From NCBI GenBank assembly GCA_963761325.1, contig CAVXGZ010000001.1:186001-250000 (forward strand): 64,000 nucleotides of DNA, in the 5' to 3' direction. The notes under the pieces are model-generated. The model ran no database searches. It was not told the origin of the DNA and was given only the letters and a program-made list of their open reading frames with translations. The position numbers were made by a program, and so were the translations under genes. Source of the DNA: Streptantibioticus_C sp963761325. GTDB taxonomy: Bacteria > Actinomycetota > Actinomycetes > Streptomycetales > Streptomycetaceae. Shown here one piece after another: positions 1-9,530 of the stretch. Positions within the stretch are counted from its first letter, which is position 1. Each line of letters starts with the position of its first letter.

Positions 1-25
1 GGATCAATGAGCCGGGGCTGAATCG

Positions 26-69
26 TGGAGCGGGTGACGGGAATCGAACCCGCGCTCTGAGCTTGGGAA
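26..69 (-). repeat. Distal attachment-site copy (3' 44 nt of tRNA-Gly)
   Basis: Identical to 1100-1143. It contains the encoded CCA, the 3' acceptor strand, the whole T-arm and the 3' side of the anticodon stem-loop of tRNA-Gly(CCC); identity stops at 70. It cannot make a tRNA because the D-arm and 5' acceptor strand are missing. Best read as the far att site of an element integrated in the tRNA gene. Confidence 0.75.
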
Positions 70-179
70 TCACCGGGCTGTACGAGCCGGTTGCGGCTGT
101 GATCTGCGCAAAGAGCCATGCGACTGGCCAGGGGAAAGGTCGCGAGGTGACCGCTGTTGACCGTGGCTCCCCGGTCGTT

Positions 180-198
180 CTGGCACGCGTCTGGCACG
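180..198. repeat. Short direct repeat, possible integrase arm-type site
   Basis: CTGGCACG occurs at 180-187 and again at 191-198, between the toxin-like gene and the distal att copy. Short direct repeats beside an att core are typical of arm-type integrase-binding sites. That role is inference, since no integrase gene is present in the window. Positions 70-223 otherwise hold no gene I can support. Confidence 0.3.
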
Positions 199-223
199 AG
201 GGTGCGTGCCTCGGCTCGGCGAT

Positions 224-487
224 TCAGCCGGTCCAGGTGACCTGGGTGATAACGATGAGCTGGAGGCGCTCCAGCGCCAAGAAGAGGAAGAAGCCACGGC
301 CGCCGAAGATGTCGAGGGTGCGCAGTCCGCCGCCGTGCAGGTTGCCGCGGCCCACCTGGGCGGCGTCGGGGCCGAGGATGACGAGTTGTTCGGCGAGCCG
401 CTCGACCTCGGATGTGATCCCGACCGGAAGGCCACCGACGACGTGATCTGCGTCCGGGTCGTAGTCCCACGTCCAGGCATCGTTCAC
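224..487 (-). CDS. Small toxin-like protein paired with DUF6247 protein
   Basis: An 87-aa protein starting at GTG 487, which overlaps the stop of the upstream DUF6247 gene by four bases (GTGA), so the two are translationally coupled. The N-terminus is acidic and aromatic (WTWDYDPD). The C-terminus has the pattern GGLRTLD..GGRGFFLFLAL followed by a hydrophobic strand, reminiscent of the last strands of RelE/ParE-type toxins. As I recall, the same pair of families recurs together in Streptomyces genomes, which suggests a type II toxin-antitoxin-like module with this as the toxin. The role is inference; coding status is well supported by the overlap. Confidence 0.6.
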   Translation of the reverse strand: MNDAWTWDYDPDADHVVGGLPVGITSEVERLAEQLVILGPDAAQVGRGNLHGGGLRTLDIFGGRGFFLFLALERLQLIVITQVTWTG

Positions 488-840
488 GCGGAGGACTCGC
501 GGCGCGCGGCGTCCATGATCTGCCGGATCTCGGCGAGAACGGGTCGTGCGGAGTCCCGGTCGGCGGCGGTTTCGGCGGCCTGTTCCAACTCGCGCAGGCG
601 GATCGCTCTGGCGGGGAAGCGCTGGATGGCGACGAAGTCTCCCCACCATGTGAGGAAGCTGCGCAGCGGTGTGATGGTGCTCTGAGCGGAGGCCTGTTCG
701 ACGGCTTGGTCCAGGTGCTCCACGAAGGCCGGCAGATGCGCGGGGGCGATTTGGGCGACCGCTGATCGCAGCGCGCTGGGTGTCAGCGCGGGCATCGGGA
801 TCAGCGGTGCATCTGTTGGGGAGGAGTGCTGCTCGGACAC
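484..840 (-). CDS. DUF6247 family protein (putative antitoxin partner)
   Basis: A 118-aa protein starting at GTG 840, with AGGAGA seven bases upstream. The central part (SALRSAVAQIAP, then FLTWWGDFVAIQRFPARA, then a C-terminal helix ending near IMDAARRESSA) matches what I know of DUF6247, a mostly helical actinobacterial family of unknown function. It is the first gene of a two-gene unit and overlaps its partner by 4 nt. Antitoxin function is inferred from the gene pairing only. The 260 bp upstream, to the tRNA terminator, hold no gene I can support. Confidence 0.65.
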   Translation of the reverse strand: MSEQHSSPTDAPLIPMPALTPSALRSAVAQIAPAHLPAFVEHLDQAVEQASAQSTITPLRSFLTWWGDFVAIQRFPARAIRLRELEQAAETAADRDSARPVLAEIRQIMDAARRESSA

Positions 841-1064
841 AGGACCGTCTCCTGACGGGTGGAGTGCTCTACCACCGGGAAGGTTGATGCCCGGGTGACG
901 GGAGCGAGCCTACGCCGACTTCGCTTTCCCTGCGGCGGCGGAGAGCAGATCAGGCTTTGACCTACGGCTCAGGCGACCTGGCCGGACGCGGCACCTCGCG
1001 CGGATCCGACATGCCACGCGGAAAGAAATTTCACCTGATGCGTAAAGACGTCCGGACAAACGAA

Positions 1065-1093
1065 AAAGCCCCGAGCCATTCGGCTGGGGCTTT
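1065..1093 (-). terminator. Terminator of tRNA-Gly(CCC)
   Basis: AAAGCCCC and GGGGCTTT form an 8-bp stem extended by AGCC/GGCT with one bulged G. On the minus strand the hairpin runs into a T-tract (TTTTTCG), as expected for an intrinsic terminator 7 nt past the tRNA CCA. Confidence 0.8.
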
Positions 1094-1099
1094 ATCGGT

Positions 1100-1173
1100 T
1101 GGAGCGGGTGACGGGAATCGAACCCGCGCTCTGAGCTTGGGAAGCTCATGTTCTACCATTAAACTACACCCGC
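1100..1173 (-). tRNA. tRNA-Gly (anticodon CCC)
   Basis: A full cloverleaf on the minus strand, with 7-bp acceptor GCGGGTG/CACCCGC, D-loop containing GG, anticodon loop TTCCCAA (anticodon CCC), canonical GGTTCGATTCC T-arm and an encoded CCA. Its 3' 44 nt are duplicated at 26-69, so it also served as an integration site. The gene remains intact. Confidence 0.95.
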
Positions 1174-1312
1174 GCGAGGAAGGCCGAGGGGGCCGTCGCG
1201 TGGTGGTTACTGTACCGCATGGGGTGGTGGGGGCGTGTCCGTGGCGGGGGGTCGGCGGGGGTGGGCTCTAGGGTGGTCGGGTCCGGCGTGTGGGACCAGA
1301 GGAAGGGGCTCG

Positions 1313-1498
1313 GTGGAGCAGCGGATGGTGCGGTGCGCGGAGGGGCACGTGTTTCCGACGGGGGTCTTCCCGTTGCAGCGGCTGGGGGCGGACCGGTTGG
1401 GACCGGGGCGGTTGATCCGGTGTCCGCGGTGCGGACGCTTGAGGCATGCGGTGCCGGTGGGCGCCGGGGACGTATCCTCGTCAGGTGCTTCTCTCTGA
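1313..1498 (+). CDS. Small zinc-ribbon-like protein
   Basis: A 61-aa protein starting at GTG 1313, preceded by a GGAAGG ribosome-binding site about 7 nt upstream. CAEGH near residue 8 and CPRCGR near residue 42 provide three Cys and one His, enough for a zinc ribbon. It overlaps the start of dcd by 14 bp, so the two are probably cotranscribed. Small proteins of this kind occur next to dcd in other Streptomyces, as I recall. The function is unknown; nucleic-acid or protein binding would be a guess. Confidence 0.6.
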   Translation: MEQRMVRCAEGHVFPTGVFPLQRLGADRLGPGRLIRCPRCGRLRHAVPVGAGDVSSSGASL

Positions 1499-2060
1499 CA
1501 AGGACATCCGGGCCGAAATCGACACCGGGCGGGTACGGATCGATCCGTACGACGAGTCGATGGTCCAGCCGTCGAGCATCGACGTACGGCTGGACCGGTA
1601 CTTCCGGGTGTTCGAGAACCACCGCTATCCGAACATCGACCCCGCGGTCGAGCAGCCGGATCTGACGCGGCTGGTGGAGCCGGAGGGGGACGATCCCTTC
1701 ATCCTGCACCCCGGGGAGTTCGTGCTCGCCTCCACCTACGAGGTGATCACGCTCCCCGACGACGTGGCCTCGCGGCTGGAGGGCAAGAGCTCGCTCGGCC
1801 GCCTCGGCCTGCTGACCCACTCCACGGCCGGCTTCATCGACCCGGGCTTCTCCGGCCACGTCACCCTTGAGCTGTCCAACGTGGCCACCCTGCCGATCAA
1901 GCTGTGGCCGGGGATGAAGATCGGGCAGCTGTGCCTGTTCCGGCTCACCTCGCCCGCCGAGTTCCCCTACGGATCCGGCCGCTACGGATCGCGTTACCAG
2001 GGCCAGCGCGGACCCACCCCGTCCCGCTCGTACCAGAACTTCCACCGCACCCGGGTCTGA
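1485..2060 (+). CDS. dcd: dCTP deaminase
   Basis: A 191-aa protein, the usual length. It converts dCTP to dUTP (or directly to dUMP in bifunctional members), feeding thymidylate synthesis. The start is GTG 1485 because the conserved N-terminus LLSDKDIRAEID begins there. The trimeric dUTPase-like core is visible in MVQPSSIDVRL, LEGKSSLGRLGL, HSTAGFIDPGFSGH and a C-terminal GSRYQGQRGP. It overlaps the zinc-ribbon gene upstream and ends 7 bp before the convergent Yip1 gene. Confidence 0.95.
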   Translation: MLLSDKDIRAEIDTGRVRIDPYDESMVQPSSIDVRLDRYFRVFENHRYPNIDPAVEQPDLTRLVEPEGDDPFILHPGEFVLASTYEVITLPDDVASRLEGKSSLGRLGLLTHSTAGFIDPGFSGHVTLELSNVATLPIKLWPGMKIGQLCLFRLTSPAEFPYGSGRYGSRYQGQRGPTPSRSYQNFHRTRV

Positions 2061-2067
2061 ACGGCCC

Positions 2068-2943
2068 CTACAGCGTCGGCAGTTTGAACAGCACCAGCAG
2101 CGCGATCAGCTGGATCGACGCCGCGCCGAGCGCCTTCGGCCACGGCAGGTCGTGGGATTTTCCGACCATCGACGCCAGCAGTGCCGCGCAGGCCAGCCAG
2201 GTCGCCCAGCCGACCACCTGCACGAAGCCGTTGGCCCCGCCCAGGAAGATCGCGAACAGCAGCCGCGGAGCGTCGGTCAGCGACGTGATCAGCATCGACA
2301 GCCCGATCGTGGGCGCCCAGTTGCCGTCGCCGCCGAACTGCCGGGCCAGCGTGTGCGTCACCGCGCCCATCACGATGCCGCTCAGCACCACCGCGACCGC
2401 GGTGCTCAGCACCCACGGAATGCTCTGCGCGGTGCTGGAGTCCAGCACGTCCGCCCGCGCGCTGTCGAAGCCGAAGACCGCCAGCAGGCCGTAGCCGAAG
2501 GTGACCAGCAGCGCCGGGCCCCACACCGGGTAGTCGCGCATCTGCCAGAACGTGCGGTTCGGGCGCAGCAGGATGCCGCTCAGCAGCTCGCGCCAGTGCA
2601 GGCGCGGGCCCATCGGCGGGGAGCTGGCCTGCCCGGCCCGGTAGGTGCCGACGTTGCCGCCGTCCTCGCGCCGGTCGTCCGGCCCGTCGTGGCGCGGGTG
2701 GCCGCCCGGTCCGCGGTCCGGGTACGGCGGGCGCGGGGCGTACGGGTCCTGCGCCTCGTTGACGGTGAACGCCCGGGTGTGGCCCGGGGCGTCGTCGAAG
2801 CCGGCGGAGTAGCCGGGACCCTGGCCGTAGCCGGCCGGCGGCCCGTACCCGGAGGGCGGGCCGTATCCGGGCCCGGGGGCGTATCCGGGCTGCTGGCTCT
2901 GCTGCTGTGCGGGGCGGCCGCGTCCGATCCTGAATCCTGCCAC
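2068..2943 (-). CDS. Yip1-domain membrane protein
   Basis: A 291-aa protein. The first ~110 residues are low-complexity and rich in Pro, Gly, Gln and Tyr, with imperfect YGPP/GYG repeats. The C-terminal ~170 residues carry about five membrane segments in a Yip1-type arrangement, beginning near LLSGILLRPNRTFWQMRDYP. I chose GTG 2943 (VAGFRIGRGRP) because upstream sequence looks non-coding. A TACGTT hexamer ends 7 nt before it with no good Shine-Dalgarno, suggesting a leaderless message. No specific function is known for bacterial members. Confidence 0.75.
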   Translation of the reverse strand: MAGFRIGRGRPAQQQSQQPGYAPGPGYGPPSGYGPPAGYGQGPGYSAGFDDAPGHTRAFTVNEAQDPYAPRPPYPDRGPGGHPRHDGPDDRREDGGNVGTYRAGQASSPPMGPRLHWRELLSGILLRPNRTFWQMRDYPVWGPALLVTFGYGLLAVFGFDSARADVLDSSTAQSIPWVLSTAVAVVLSGIVMGAVTHTLARQFGGDGNWAPTIGLSMLITSLTDAPRLLFAIFLGGANGFVQVVGWATWLACAALLASMVGKSHDLPWPKALGAASIQLIALLVLFKLPTL

Positions 2944-3024
2944 GCCTTCGAACGTACCCGTATCCCGTGATCGTCGCGCCGAAGGCCGGGTCATCCCGGC
3001 GGGTTTGCTGCGAAGCTGTGACAC

Positions 3025-4257
3025 GTGTCAGACGATCGGATCGCCGCCGAAGCCCACCGGGCCGCCCGCCGTGCCGTGTTCGTGGTCTTCCTGTGCTTCG
3101 GGGCCGACTACGCCAACCTCGCTCCGCGGCTCCCGCAGCTCAAGCACGCCCTCGCGCTGAGCGACGGCGCGCTGGGCGTCGCGCTGCTCGGCGCGCCGGT
3201 CGGCACGGTGTGCGCGGTCCGGATCGCCGGCTGGGCGATCGGCCGGTGGGGCAGCCGGCGGGTGACCCGGTGCGGCGCGATGGTGATGTCCGCCTCACTG
3301 GTGCTGCCGGCGCTGGCCTGGAACGCGGGCACGCTGGCCGCCGCGCTGTTCGTGCTGGGCGCCGGGCTCGGCACGACCGACGTGGCGATGAACTCGCAGG
3401 GCGTGGCGGTGGAACGCGCGATCGGCCGGCCGATCATGTCCGGGCTGCACGGCGCGTACAGCGTCGGCAGCCTGGCCGGCGCGCTGCTGGGCTCCGCGTC
3501 GGCGCACCTGGGCGTCTCGCCGCTCGCGCACTTCACGGTGATCGCCGCGGTGCTGTGCACGACGGTGTGGTGCGGCTCCGGCGCGCTGCTGCGCGAGGAC
3601 GATCCGGCGCCCGAGCCGGCACGGGACGGCCGCAGGCACGGCGCCTGGTCGCTGACGGTGGTGCTGCTCGGGGTGATCGGGCTGTGCTCGTTCCTCGGCG
3701 AGGGTTCGGTGGACAACTGGTCGTCGGTCTACCTGCGCGACGGGCTCGGCGCCGGCGCGGGCGTGGCGGGCCTCGGCTTCGCCGGGTGCGCGCTGGCGAT
3801 GGCGGTCGTGCGGCTGACCGGGGACCGGCTGGTGGCCAGGTTCGGCCGGGTGGCGATGCTGCGGCTGGGCGCGCTGGTCTCGGCGCTCGGGCTGGCGGCC
3901 GGGCTGTGGCTGGACAACGAGGTGGCCGCCATCGCGGGCTTCACCGCCTTCGGCGCGGGCGCGGCCCTGGTGGCGCCGGTGACGTTCAGCGCGGCGGGCA
4001 ACCTGCCGGGCGTGCCGTCCGGGGCCGCGATCTCCTACGTGACCGGGATCGGCTACCTGGGACTGCTGGTCGGGCCGCCGGTGATCGGCTTCACCGCGGA
4101 GGCGGTCGGCCTGCGCGGCGCGCTGGTCATCCCGGCGGTGCTGGCCGCGGTCATCGTGCTGCTGGCCGGCGCGGTCCGGACGCGCTCGCGCACCGGGCCG
4201 GCCCACCCGGCCGAGGCGCCGGACCCGTTGCCGCAGGAGCGCGGCAGCCAGGCGTGA
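3025..4257 (+). CDS. MFS transporter, YbjJ-like
   Basis: A 410-aa protein with about twelve hydrophobic segments and a central break around residues 185-200, the layout of a 12-TM major facilitator. FLCFGADYANLAPRLPQL in TM1 and GLGTTDVAMNSQGVAVE in TM4 resemble the YbjJ-type subgroup, whose substrates are mostly unknown. The start is GTG 3025. It is divergent from the Yip1 gene, with about 80 bp between starts. The 3' end runs into a small tandem repeat and a bidirectional hairpin. Substrate cannot be predicted. Confidence 0.8.
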   Translation: MSDDRIAAEAHRAARRAVFVVFLCFGADYANLAPRLPQLKHALALSDGALGVALLGAPVGTVCAVRIAGWAIGRWGSRRVTRCGAMVMSASLVLPALAWNAGTLAAALFVLGAGLGTTDVAMNSQGVAVERAIGRPIMSGLHGAYSVGSLAGALLGSASAHLGVSPLAHFTVIAAVLCTTVWCGSGALLREDDPAPEPARDGRRHGAWSLTVVLLGVIGLCSFLGEGSVDNWSSVYLRDGLGAGAGVAGLGFAGCALAMAVVRLTGDRLVARFGRVAMLRLGALVSALGLAAGLWLDNEVAAIAGFTAFGAGAALVAPVTFSAAGNLPGVPSGAAISYVTGIGYLGLLVGPPVIGFTAEAVGLRGALVIPAVLAAVIVLLAGAVRTRSRTGPAHPAEAPDPLPQERGSQA

Positions 4258-4290
4258 GGCGTCCGGCGTGAGGCGTCCGGCGTGACGCGT
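4251..4290. repeat. 14-bp tandem repeat across the MFS stop codon
   Basis: GGCGTGAGGCGTCC occurs at 4251-4264 and 4265-4278, with a partial third copy from 4279. The first copy includes the MFS stop codon. Probably replication slippage. Confidence 0.6.
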
Positions 4291-4327
4291 GCGGCCTGCC
4301 GCTGCGGCCTTCGGGCGGAACGAGCAC

Positions 4328-4365
4328 CGGCCGGCGCCCCCCGGTGAAGCGGGTGGCGCCGGCCG
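4328..4365. terminator. Bidirectional hairpin between convergent genes
   Basis: CGGCCGGCGCC and GGCGCCGGCCG form a perfect 11-bp stem with a 16-nt loop, between the MFS stop and the stop of the convergent Fe-S oxidoreductase. There is no U-tract, as with most hairpins at gene ends in this window. Confidence 0.6.
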
Positions 4366-4395
4366 ATGGTCCCCGACCGGGTCTGGTGGACCGCG

Positions 4396-6675
4396 CTACT
4401 TCGCGGGCTCCGGCTCCGGCGCCGGCTCGGTCTCGGCCGCGCCGCCGTCGTCGTGGTGCGCGGTGCGCACCGAGTCCAGCAGCAGCTGGGCGACGTCGAC
4501 GACCTGGACCGCCTCCCTGGCCTGGCCGTCGTTCTTCTTGCCGTTGACCGAGTCGGTGAGCATGACCAGGCAGAACGGGCAGGCGGTGGAGATGATGTCC
4601 GGGTCGAGCGAGAGCGCCTCGTCGACGCGTTCGTTGTTGATGCGCTTGCCGATGCGCTCCTCCATCCACATCCGCGCGCCGCCGGCGCCGCAGCAGAAGC
4701 CGCGCTCCTTGTGGCGGTGCATCTCCTCGTTGCGCAGGCCCGGCACCTTGGCGATGATCTCGCGCGGCGGCGTGTAGACCTTGTTGTGCCGGCCCAGGTA
4801 GCAGGGGTCGTGGTAGGTGATCAGGCCCTCGACCGGGGTGACCGGCACCAGCCGGCCCTCGTCGACCAGGTGTGGAGCAGCTGGGTGTGGTGGATGACCT
4901 CGTACTCGCCGCCGAGCTGCGGGTACTCGTTGGCGAGGGTGTTGAAGCAGTGCGGGCAGGTGGCGACGATCTTCTTCTTGACGCCGGAGCCTGGTCGCCG
5001 GGTCCACGGCGCCGTCGTCGTCAGACTCGCCGAACGCCAGGTTCAGGTGGCGACGTTCTCCGCGCCGAGCTGCTGGAAGAGGAACTCGTTGCCGAGGCGG
5101 CGGGCCGAGTCGCCGGTGCAGGTCTCCTCGCCGCCCAGGATGGCGAACTTCACGCCGGCGATGTGCAGCAGTTCGGCGAACGCCTTGGTGGTCTTCTTGG
5201 CGCGGTCCTCCAGCGCGCCGGCGCAGCCGACCCAGTAGAGGTACTCGATCTCGGTGAGGTCCTCGACGTCCTCGCCGACGACCGGCACCTCGAAGTCGAC
5301 CTCCTTGACCCAGGCGAGGCGCTGCTTCTTCGGCAGGCCCCAGGGGTTGCCCTTCTTCTCCAGGTTCTTGAGCATCGTGCCGGCCTCGGAGGGGAACGCC
5401 GACTCGATCATCACCTGGTAGCGCCGCATGTCGACGATGTGGTCGACGTGCTCGATGTCGACCGGGCACTGCTCGACGCAGGCGCCGCAGGTGGTGCAGG
5501 ACCACAGGACGTCCGGGTCGATGACGCCGTTCTCCTCGGCGGTGCCGATCAGCGGGCGCTCGGCCTCGGCCAGCGCGGCGGCCGGCACGGCGGCGAGCTG
5601 CTCGGCGGTGGCCTTCTCCTCGCCCTCGGCGTTCTTGCCGCCGCCGGCCAGCAGGTAGGGCGCCTTGGCGTGCGCGTGCTCGCGCAGGCTCATGATCAGC
5701 AGCTTCGGCGACAGCGGCTTGCCGGTGTTCCAGGCCGGGCACTGCGACTGGCAGCGGCCGCACTCGGTGCAGGTGGAGAAGTCGAGCAGGCCCTTCCAGG
5801 AGAAGTGCTCGACCTGCGAGACGCCGAACTGGTCGTCCTCGCCCGGGTCCTCGAAGTCGATCGGCTTGCCGTCGGAGATCATCGGCTGCAGCGCGCCGAG
5901 CGCCGACCGCGCCGGACTGCTCGCGCTTGAACCAGATGTTGGGGAACGCCAGGAAGCGGTGCCAGGCGACGCCCATGTTCGTGTTGAGGCCGACGGTGAT
6001 CGCCCAGGCCATGGTGACGCCGAGCTTGATCATGGCGACCAGGTAGATCAGGTTCTGCAGGGTGCCGGTGCTCAGCCCGTGGAACGCGGCGACCAGCGGG
6101 TAGGACGCCCAGTAGCCGGCCTGGTAGTGGTCGACGCCGTGGATCGCGCCTTCCAGCCCGCGCAGGGTCAGGATCGCCAGGCCGATGACGAGGATCACGT
6201 ACTCGACGAAGTACGCCTGCCAGGCGACCGAGCCGGCGAACCGGGACTTGCGGCCGGCCCGGGCGGGCAGGTTGAGCAGCCGGACGGCCATCAGGACGAG
6301 GATGCCGAGCGTGGTGAACAGCGCGATGAAGTCGACGTAGACCTGGTAGGGCACCCAGGTGCCGATGACCGGGAGGATCCAGTCGGCCTTGAAGAGCTGG
6401 CCGTAGGCGTTGACGATGGTCAGGCCCAGGGTCAGGAAGCCGACCGCGACGAACCAGTGGGCGACGCCGATGACGCCCCAGCGGTTCATCCGGGTGTGGC
6501 CGACGAACTCCTTGGCGAGCGTCTTGCTCCGGTTCACCGGGTCGCCGGTGCGGGCGCCTTCGGGCACGGCGGCGCCGAGCTTGACGAAGCGGAAGATCTG
6601 CCCGACCGCGCGGCCGATGAGGGCGACGCCGATCGCCGTGAGAACCAGCGACACGATGATCGCGGCGAGTTGCAT
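4396..6675 (-). CDS. Membrane (Fe-S)-binding oxidoreductase, heterodisulfide-reductase-like (frameshifted in this sequence)
   Basis: About 759 aa once reading-frame breaks are bridged. Domains in order: about five N-terminal membrane segments resembling a haem-b gamma subunit (residues 1-250); two ferredoxin motifs, CTECGRCQSQCP and CTTCGACVEQCP; then two CCG cysteine-rich domains (YWVGCAG, GGEETCTGD, TCPHCFNT, YHDPCYLGRH, CCGAGGARMW). It probably passes electrons between a cytoplasmic donor and the quinone pool; substrates are unknown. Four single-base shifts interrupt it: extra bases near 5905 and 4987, missing bases near 5047 and 4872. They cancel, and every motif is intact in its proper frame, so sequence error is likelier than decay. 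Acidic, Pro-rich C-terminal tail. Confidence 0.8.
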   Translation of the reverse strand: MQLAAIIVSLVLTAIGVALIGRAVGQIFRFVKLGAAVPEGARTGDPVNRSKTLAKEFVGHTRMNRWGVIGVAHWFVAVGFLTLGLTIVNAYGQLFKADWILPVIGTWVPYQVYVDFIALFTTLGILVLMAVRLLNLPARAGRKSRFAGSVAWQAYFVEYVILVIGLAILTLRGLEGAIHGVDHYQAGYWASYPLVAAFHGLSTGTLQNLIYLVAMIKLGVTMAWAITVGLNTNMGVAWHRFLAFPNIWFKREQSGAVGARRAAADDLRRQADRLRGPGRGRPVRRLAGRALLLEGPARLLHLHRVRPLPVAVPGLEHRQAAVAEAADHEPARARARQGALPAGRRRQERRGRGEGHRRAARRRAGRRAGRGRAPADRHRRGERRHRPGRPVVLHHLRRLRRAVPGRHRARRPHRRHAALPGDDRVGVPLRGRHDAQEPGEEGQPLGPAEEAAPRLGQGGRLRGAGRRRGRRGPHRDRVPLLGRLRRRAGGPRQEDHQGVRRTAAHRRREVRHPGRRGDLHRRLGPPPRQRVPLPAARRGERRHLNLAFGESDDDGAVDPATRLRRQEEDRRHLPALLQHPRQRVPAARRRVRGHPPHPAAPHLVDEGRLVPVTPVEGLITYHDPCYLGRHNKVYTPPREIIAKVPGLRNEEMHRHKERGFCCGAGGARMWMEERIGKRINNERVDEALSLDPDIISTACPFCLVMLTDSVNGKKNDGQAREAVQVVDVAQLLLDSVRTAHHDDGGAAETEPAPEPEPAK

Positions 6676-6842
6676 AGGGGCTCCTCATCCCTGCGCGCGT
6701 ACTCCTGGCAACGTTCCCACGTACTTACTAAGCAGTAACTTACGCGGTCTTCCGAGACTACCCGCAATCCACGGTCGCACGCAGCCGTCCCGGCCGGTGA
6801 TCTGCGTCGCGGCCCGCTTATGCGTTCCTTACGCACAGGAGA

Positions 6843-6863
6843 CTTGAGCCTGCTCGACTCACC
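6843..6863 (+). promoter_or_regulatory. Imperfect HAIR operator (HspR site)
   Basis: CTTGAGC-N7-ACTCACC, matching the HspR inverted repeat CTTGAGT-N7-ACTCAAG in the left half and most of the right. It lies just upstream of the dnaK -35 box, 32 bp before a better site, giving two sites for cooperative repression. Confidence 0.6.
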
Positions 6864-6867
6864 TCTG

Positions 6868-6896
6868 TTGACAGCGGGCGAGCGGTGGTGCAGTCT
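6868..6896 (+). promoter_or_regulatory. dnaK operon promoter
   Basis: -35 TTGACA at 6868-6873, a 17-nt spacer, then -10-like CAGTCT at 6891-6896. The -10 runs into the near-perfect HAIR site at 6895-6915, so bound HspR would block RNA polymerase. Transcription would start about 30 nt before the dnaK ATG. Confidence 0.7.
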
Positions 6897-6915
6897 TGAG
6901 CCAGTTCCACTCAAG
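6895..6915 (+). promoter_or_regulatory. HAIR operator for HspR at the dnaK promoter
   Basis: CTTGAGC-N7-ACTCAAG, one mismatch from the published HAIR consensus. It overlaps the dnaK -10 region. With hspR as last gene of the same operon, this is the known autoregulatory loop in which DnaK acts as HspR co-repressor. Confidence 0.85.
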
Positions 6916-6934
6916 TCAGCTGGAGGGTTCCACC

Positions 6935-8801
<1,867 letters not shown>

Positions 8802-8805
<4 letters not shown>

Positions 8806-9455
8806 CGGAGGACTCGCAGGGCTTCTCGCCGGAGCCCGCCGACGTCCCCGTCGATGCCGCGGACCCGTCCCGGAACGCGGCGCAGGGCGCCGGGCCCGCC
8901 GATCAGGCGGGCCCGGGGGCCCCGGCCGGGGAGTCGGCCAAGGAGCTCGAACAGGTACGCGGCCAGCTCGCCGAGCGCACGGCCGACCTCCAGCGCCTGC
9001 AGGCGGAGTACCAGAACTACCGCCGCCGGGTGGAGCGGGACCGCATCGCGGTCCGGGAGGTCGCCATAGCGAACCTGCTCACCGAACTGCTCCCGGTGCT
9101 CGACGACATCGGCCGGGCCAGGGAACACGGTGAACTGGTCGGCGGCTTCAAGTCGGTCGGCGAGTCGGTGGAGACGGTGGTCGCCAAGCTGGGGCTGCAG
9201 CAGTTCGGCAAGGAGGGCGAGCCCTTCGACCCGCTGGTGCACGAGGCCCTGATGCACAGTTACTCGCCGGACGTCACCGAGACCACGTGCGTGCGGATCC
9301 TCCAGCCGGGGTATCGGATCGGCGAGCGCACGATCCGTCCGGCGCGGGTGGCGGTGGCCGAGCCGCAGCCGGGCGCGCAGGGCAGGAGCGAGGAGCCGGA
9401 CGCCAACGGCGCAGACGCCGGCCATGAGGAGAGCGGTGGCCCGGACGAGGGCTGA
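8802..9455 (+). CDS. grpE: Nucleotide exchange factor GrpE
   Basis: A 217-aa protein starting at GTG 8802, overlapping the dnaK stop (GTGA). It releases ADP from DnaK. The acidic, disordered first ~45 residues are followed by a long coiled coil (ELEQVRGQLAERTADLQRLQAEYQNYRRRVERD), then the beta domain with the GrpE signature ending in RPARVAV. The second gene of dnaK-grpE-dnaJ-hspR, regulated with dnaK by HspR. The hydrophilic C-terminal extension is usual for actinobacterial members. Confidence 0.95.
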
Positions 9456-9530
9456 CGTGATCGACGGGAACGGGTTCGTGGTACCGGTACCGCGGACCCC
9501 GTGTCACGCACGGGAGGAGGGACGCCGAAT

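Larger units (their letters stand above)
26..1143. mobile_element. Remnant of a tRNA-Gly-integrated element, bounded by 44-bp direct repeats
   Basis: A 44-bp sequence at 26-69 is repeated exactly at 1100-1143, where it forms the 3' end, including CCA, of the intact tRNA-Gly(CCC). Site-specific integration into a tRNA 3' end leaves exactly this picture: a restored tRNA at one border and a 3' fragment at the other. About 1.03 kb lies between, with a two-gene toxin-antitoxin-like operon and no integrase, excisionase or replication gene. I infer a decayed integrative element or a short passenger left by one. What lies left of 26 is too short to tell whether it is chromosome or another element. 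Confidence 0.6.

Noticed and set aside
892..910. A third degenerate tRNA or att copy (CGGGTGACGGGA shared with the tRNA 3' end, and a GCTCTACCAC stretch nearby)
   Set aside because: Only 12 bases match exactly, and the D-arm-like and T-arm-like pieces are in the wrong order for a tRNA. Chance similarity is likelier.
1164..2045. Long minus-strand open frame opposite dcd
   Set aside because: Low-complexity Arg/Pro/Gly translation typical of GC-rich antisense; dcd on the plus strand is unmistakable.
4251..4290. Short tandem repeat as a CRISPR or regulatory array
   Set aside because: Under three 14-bp units without spacers and overlapping a stop codon; slippage is enough.
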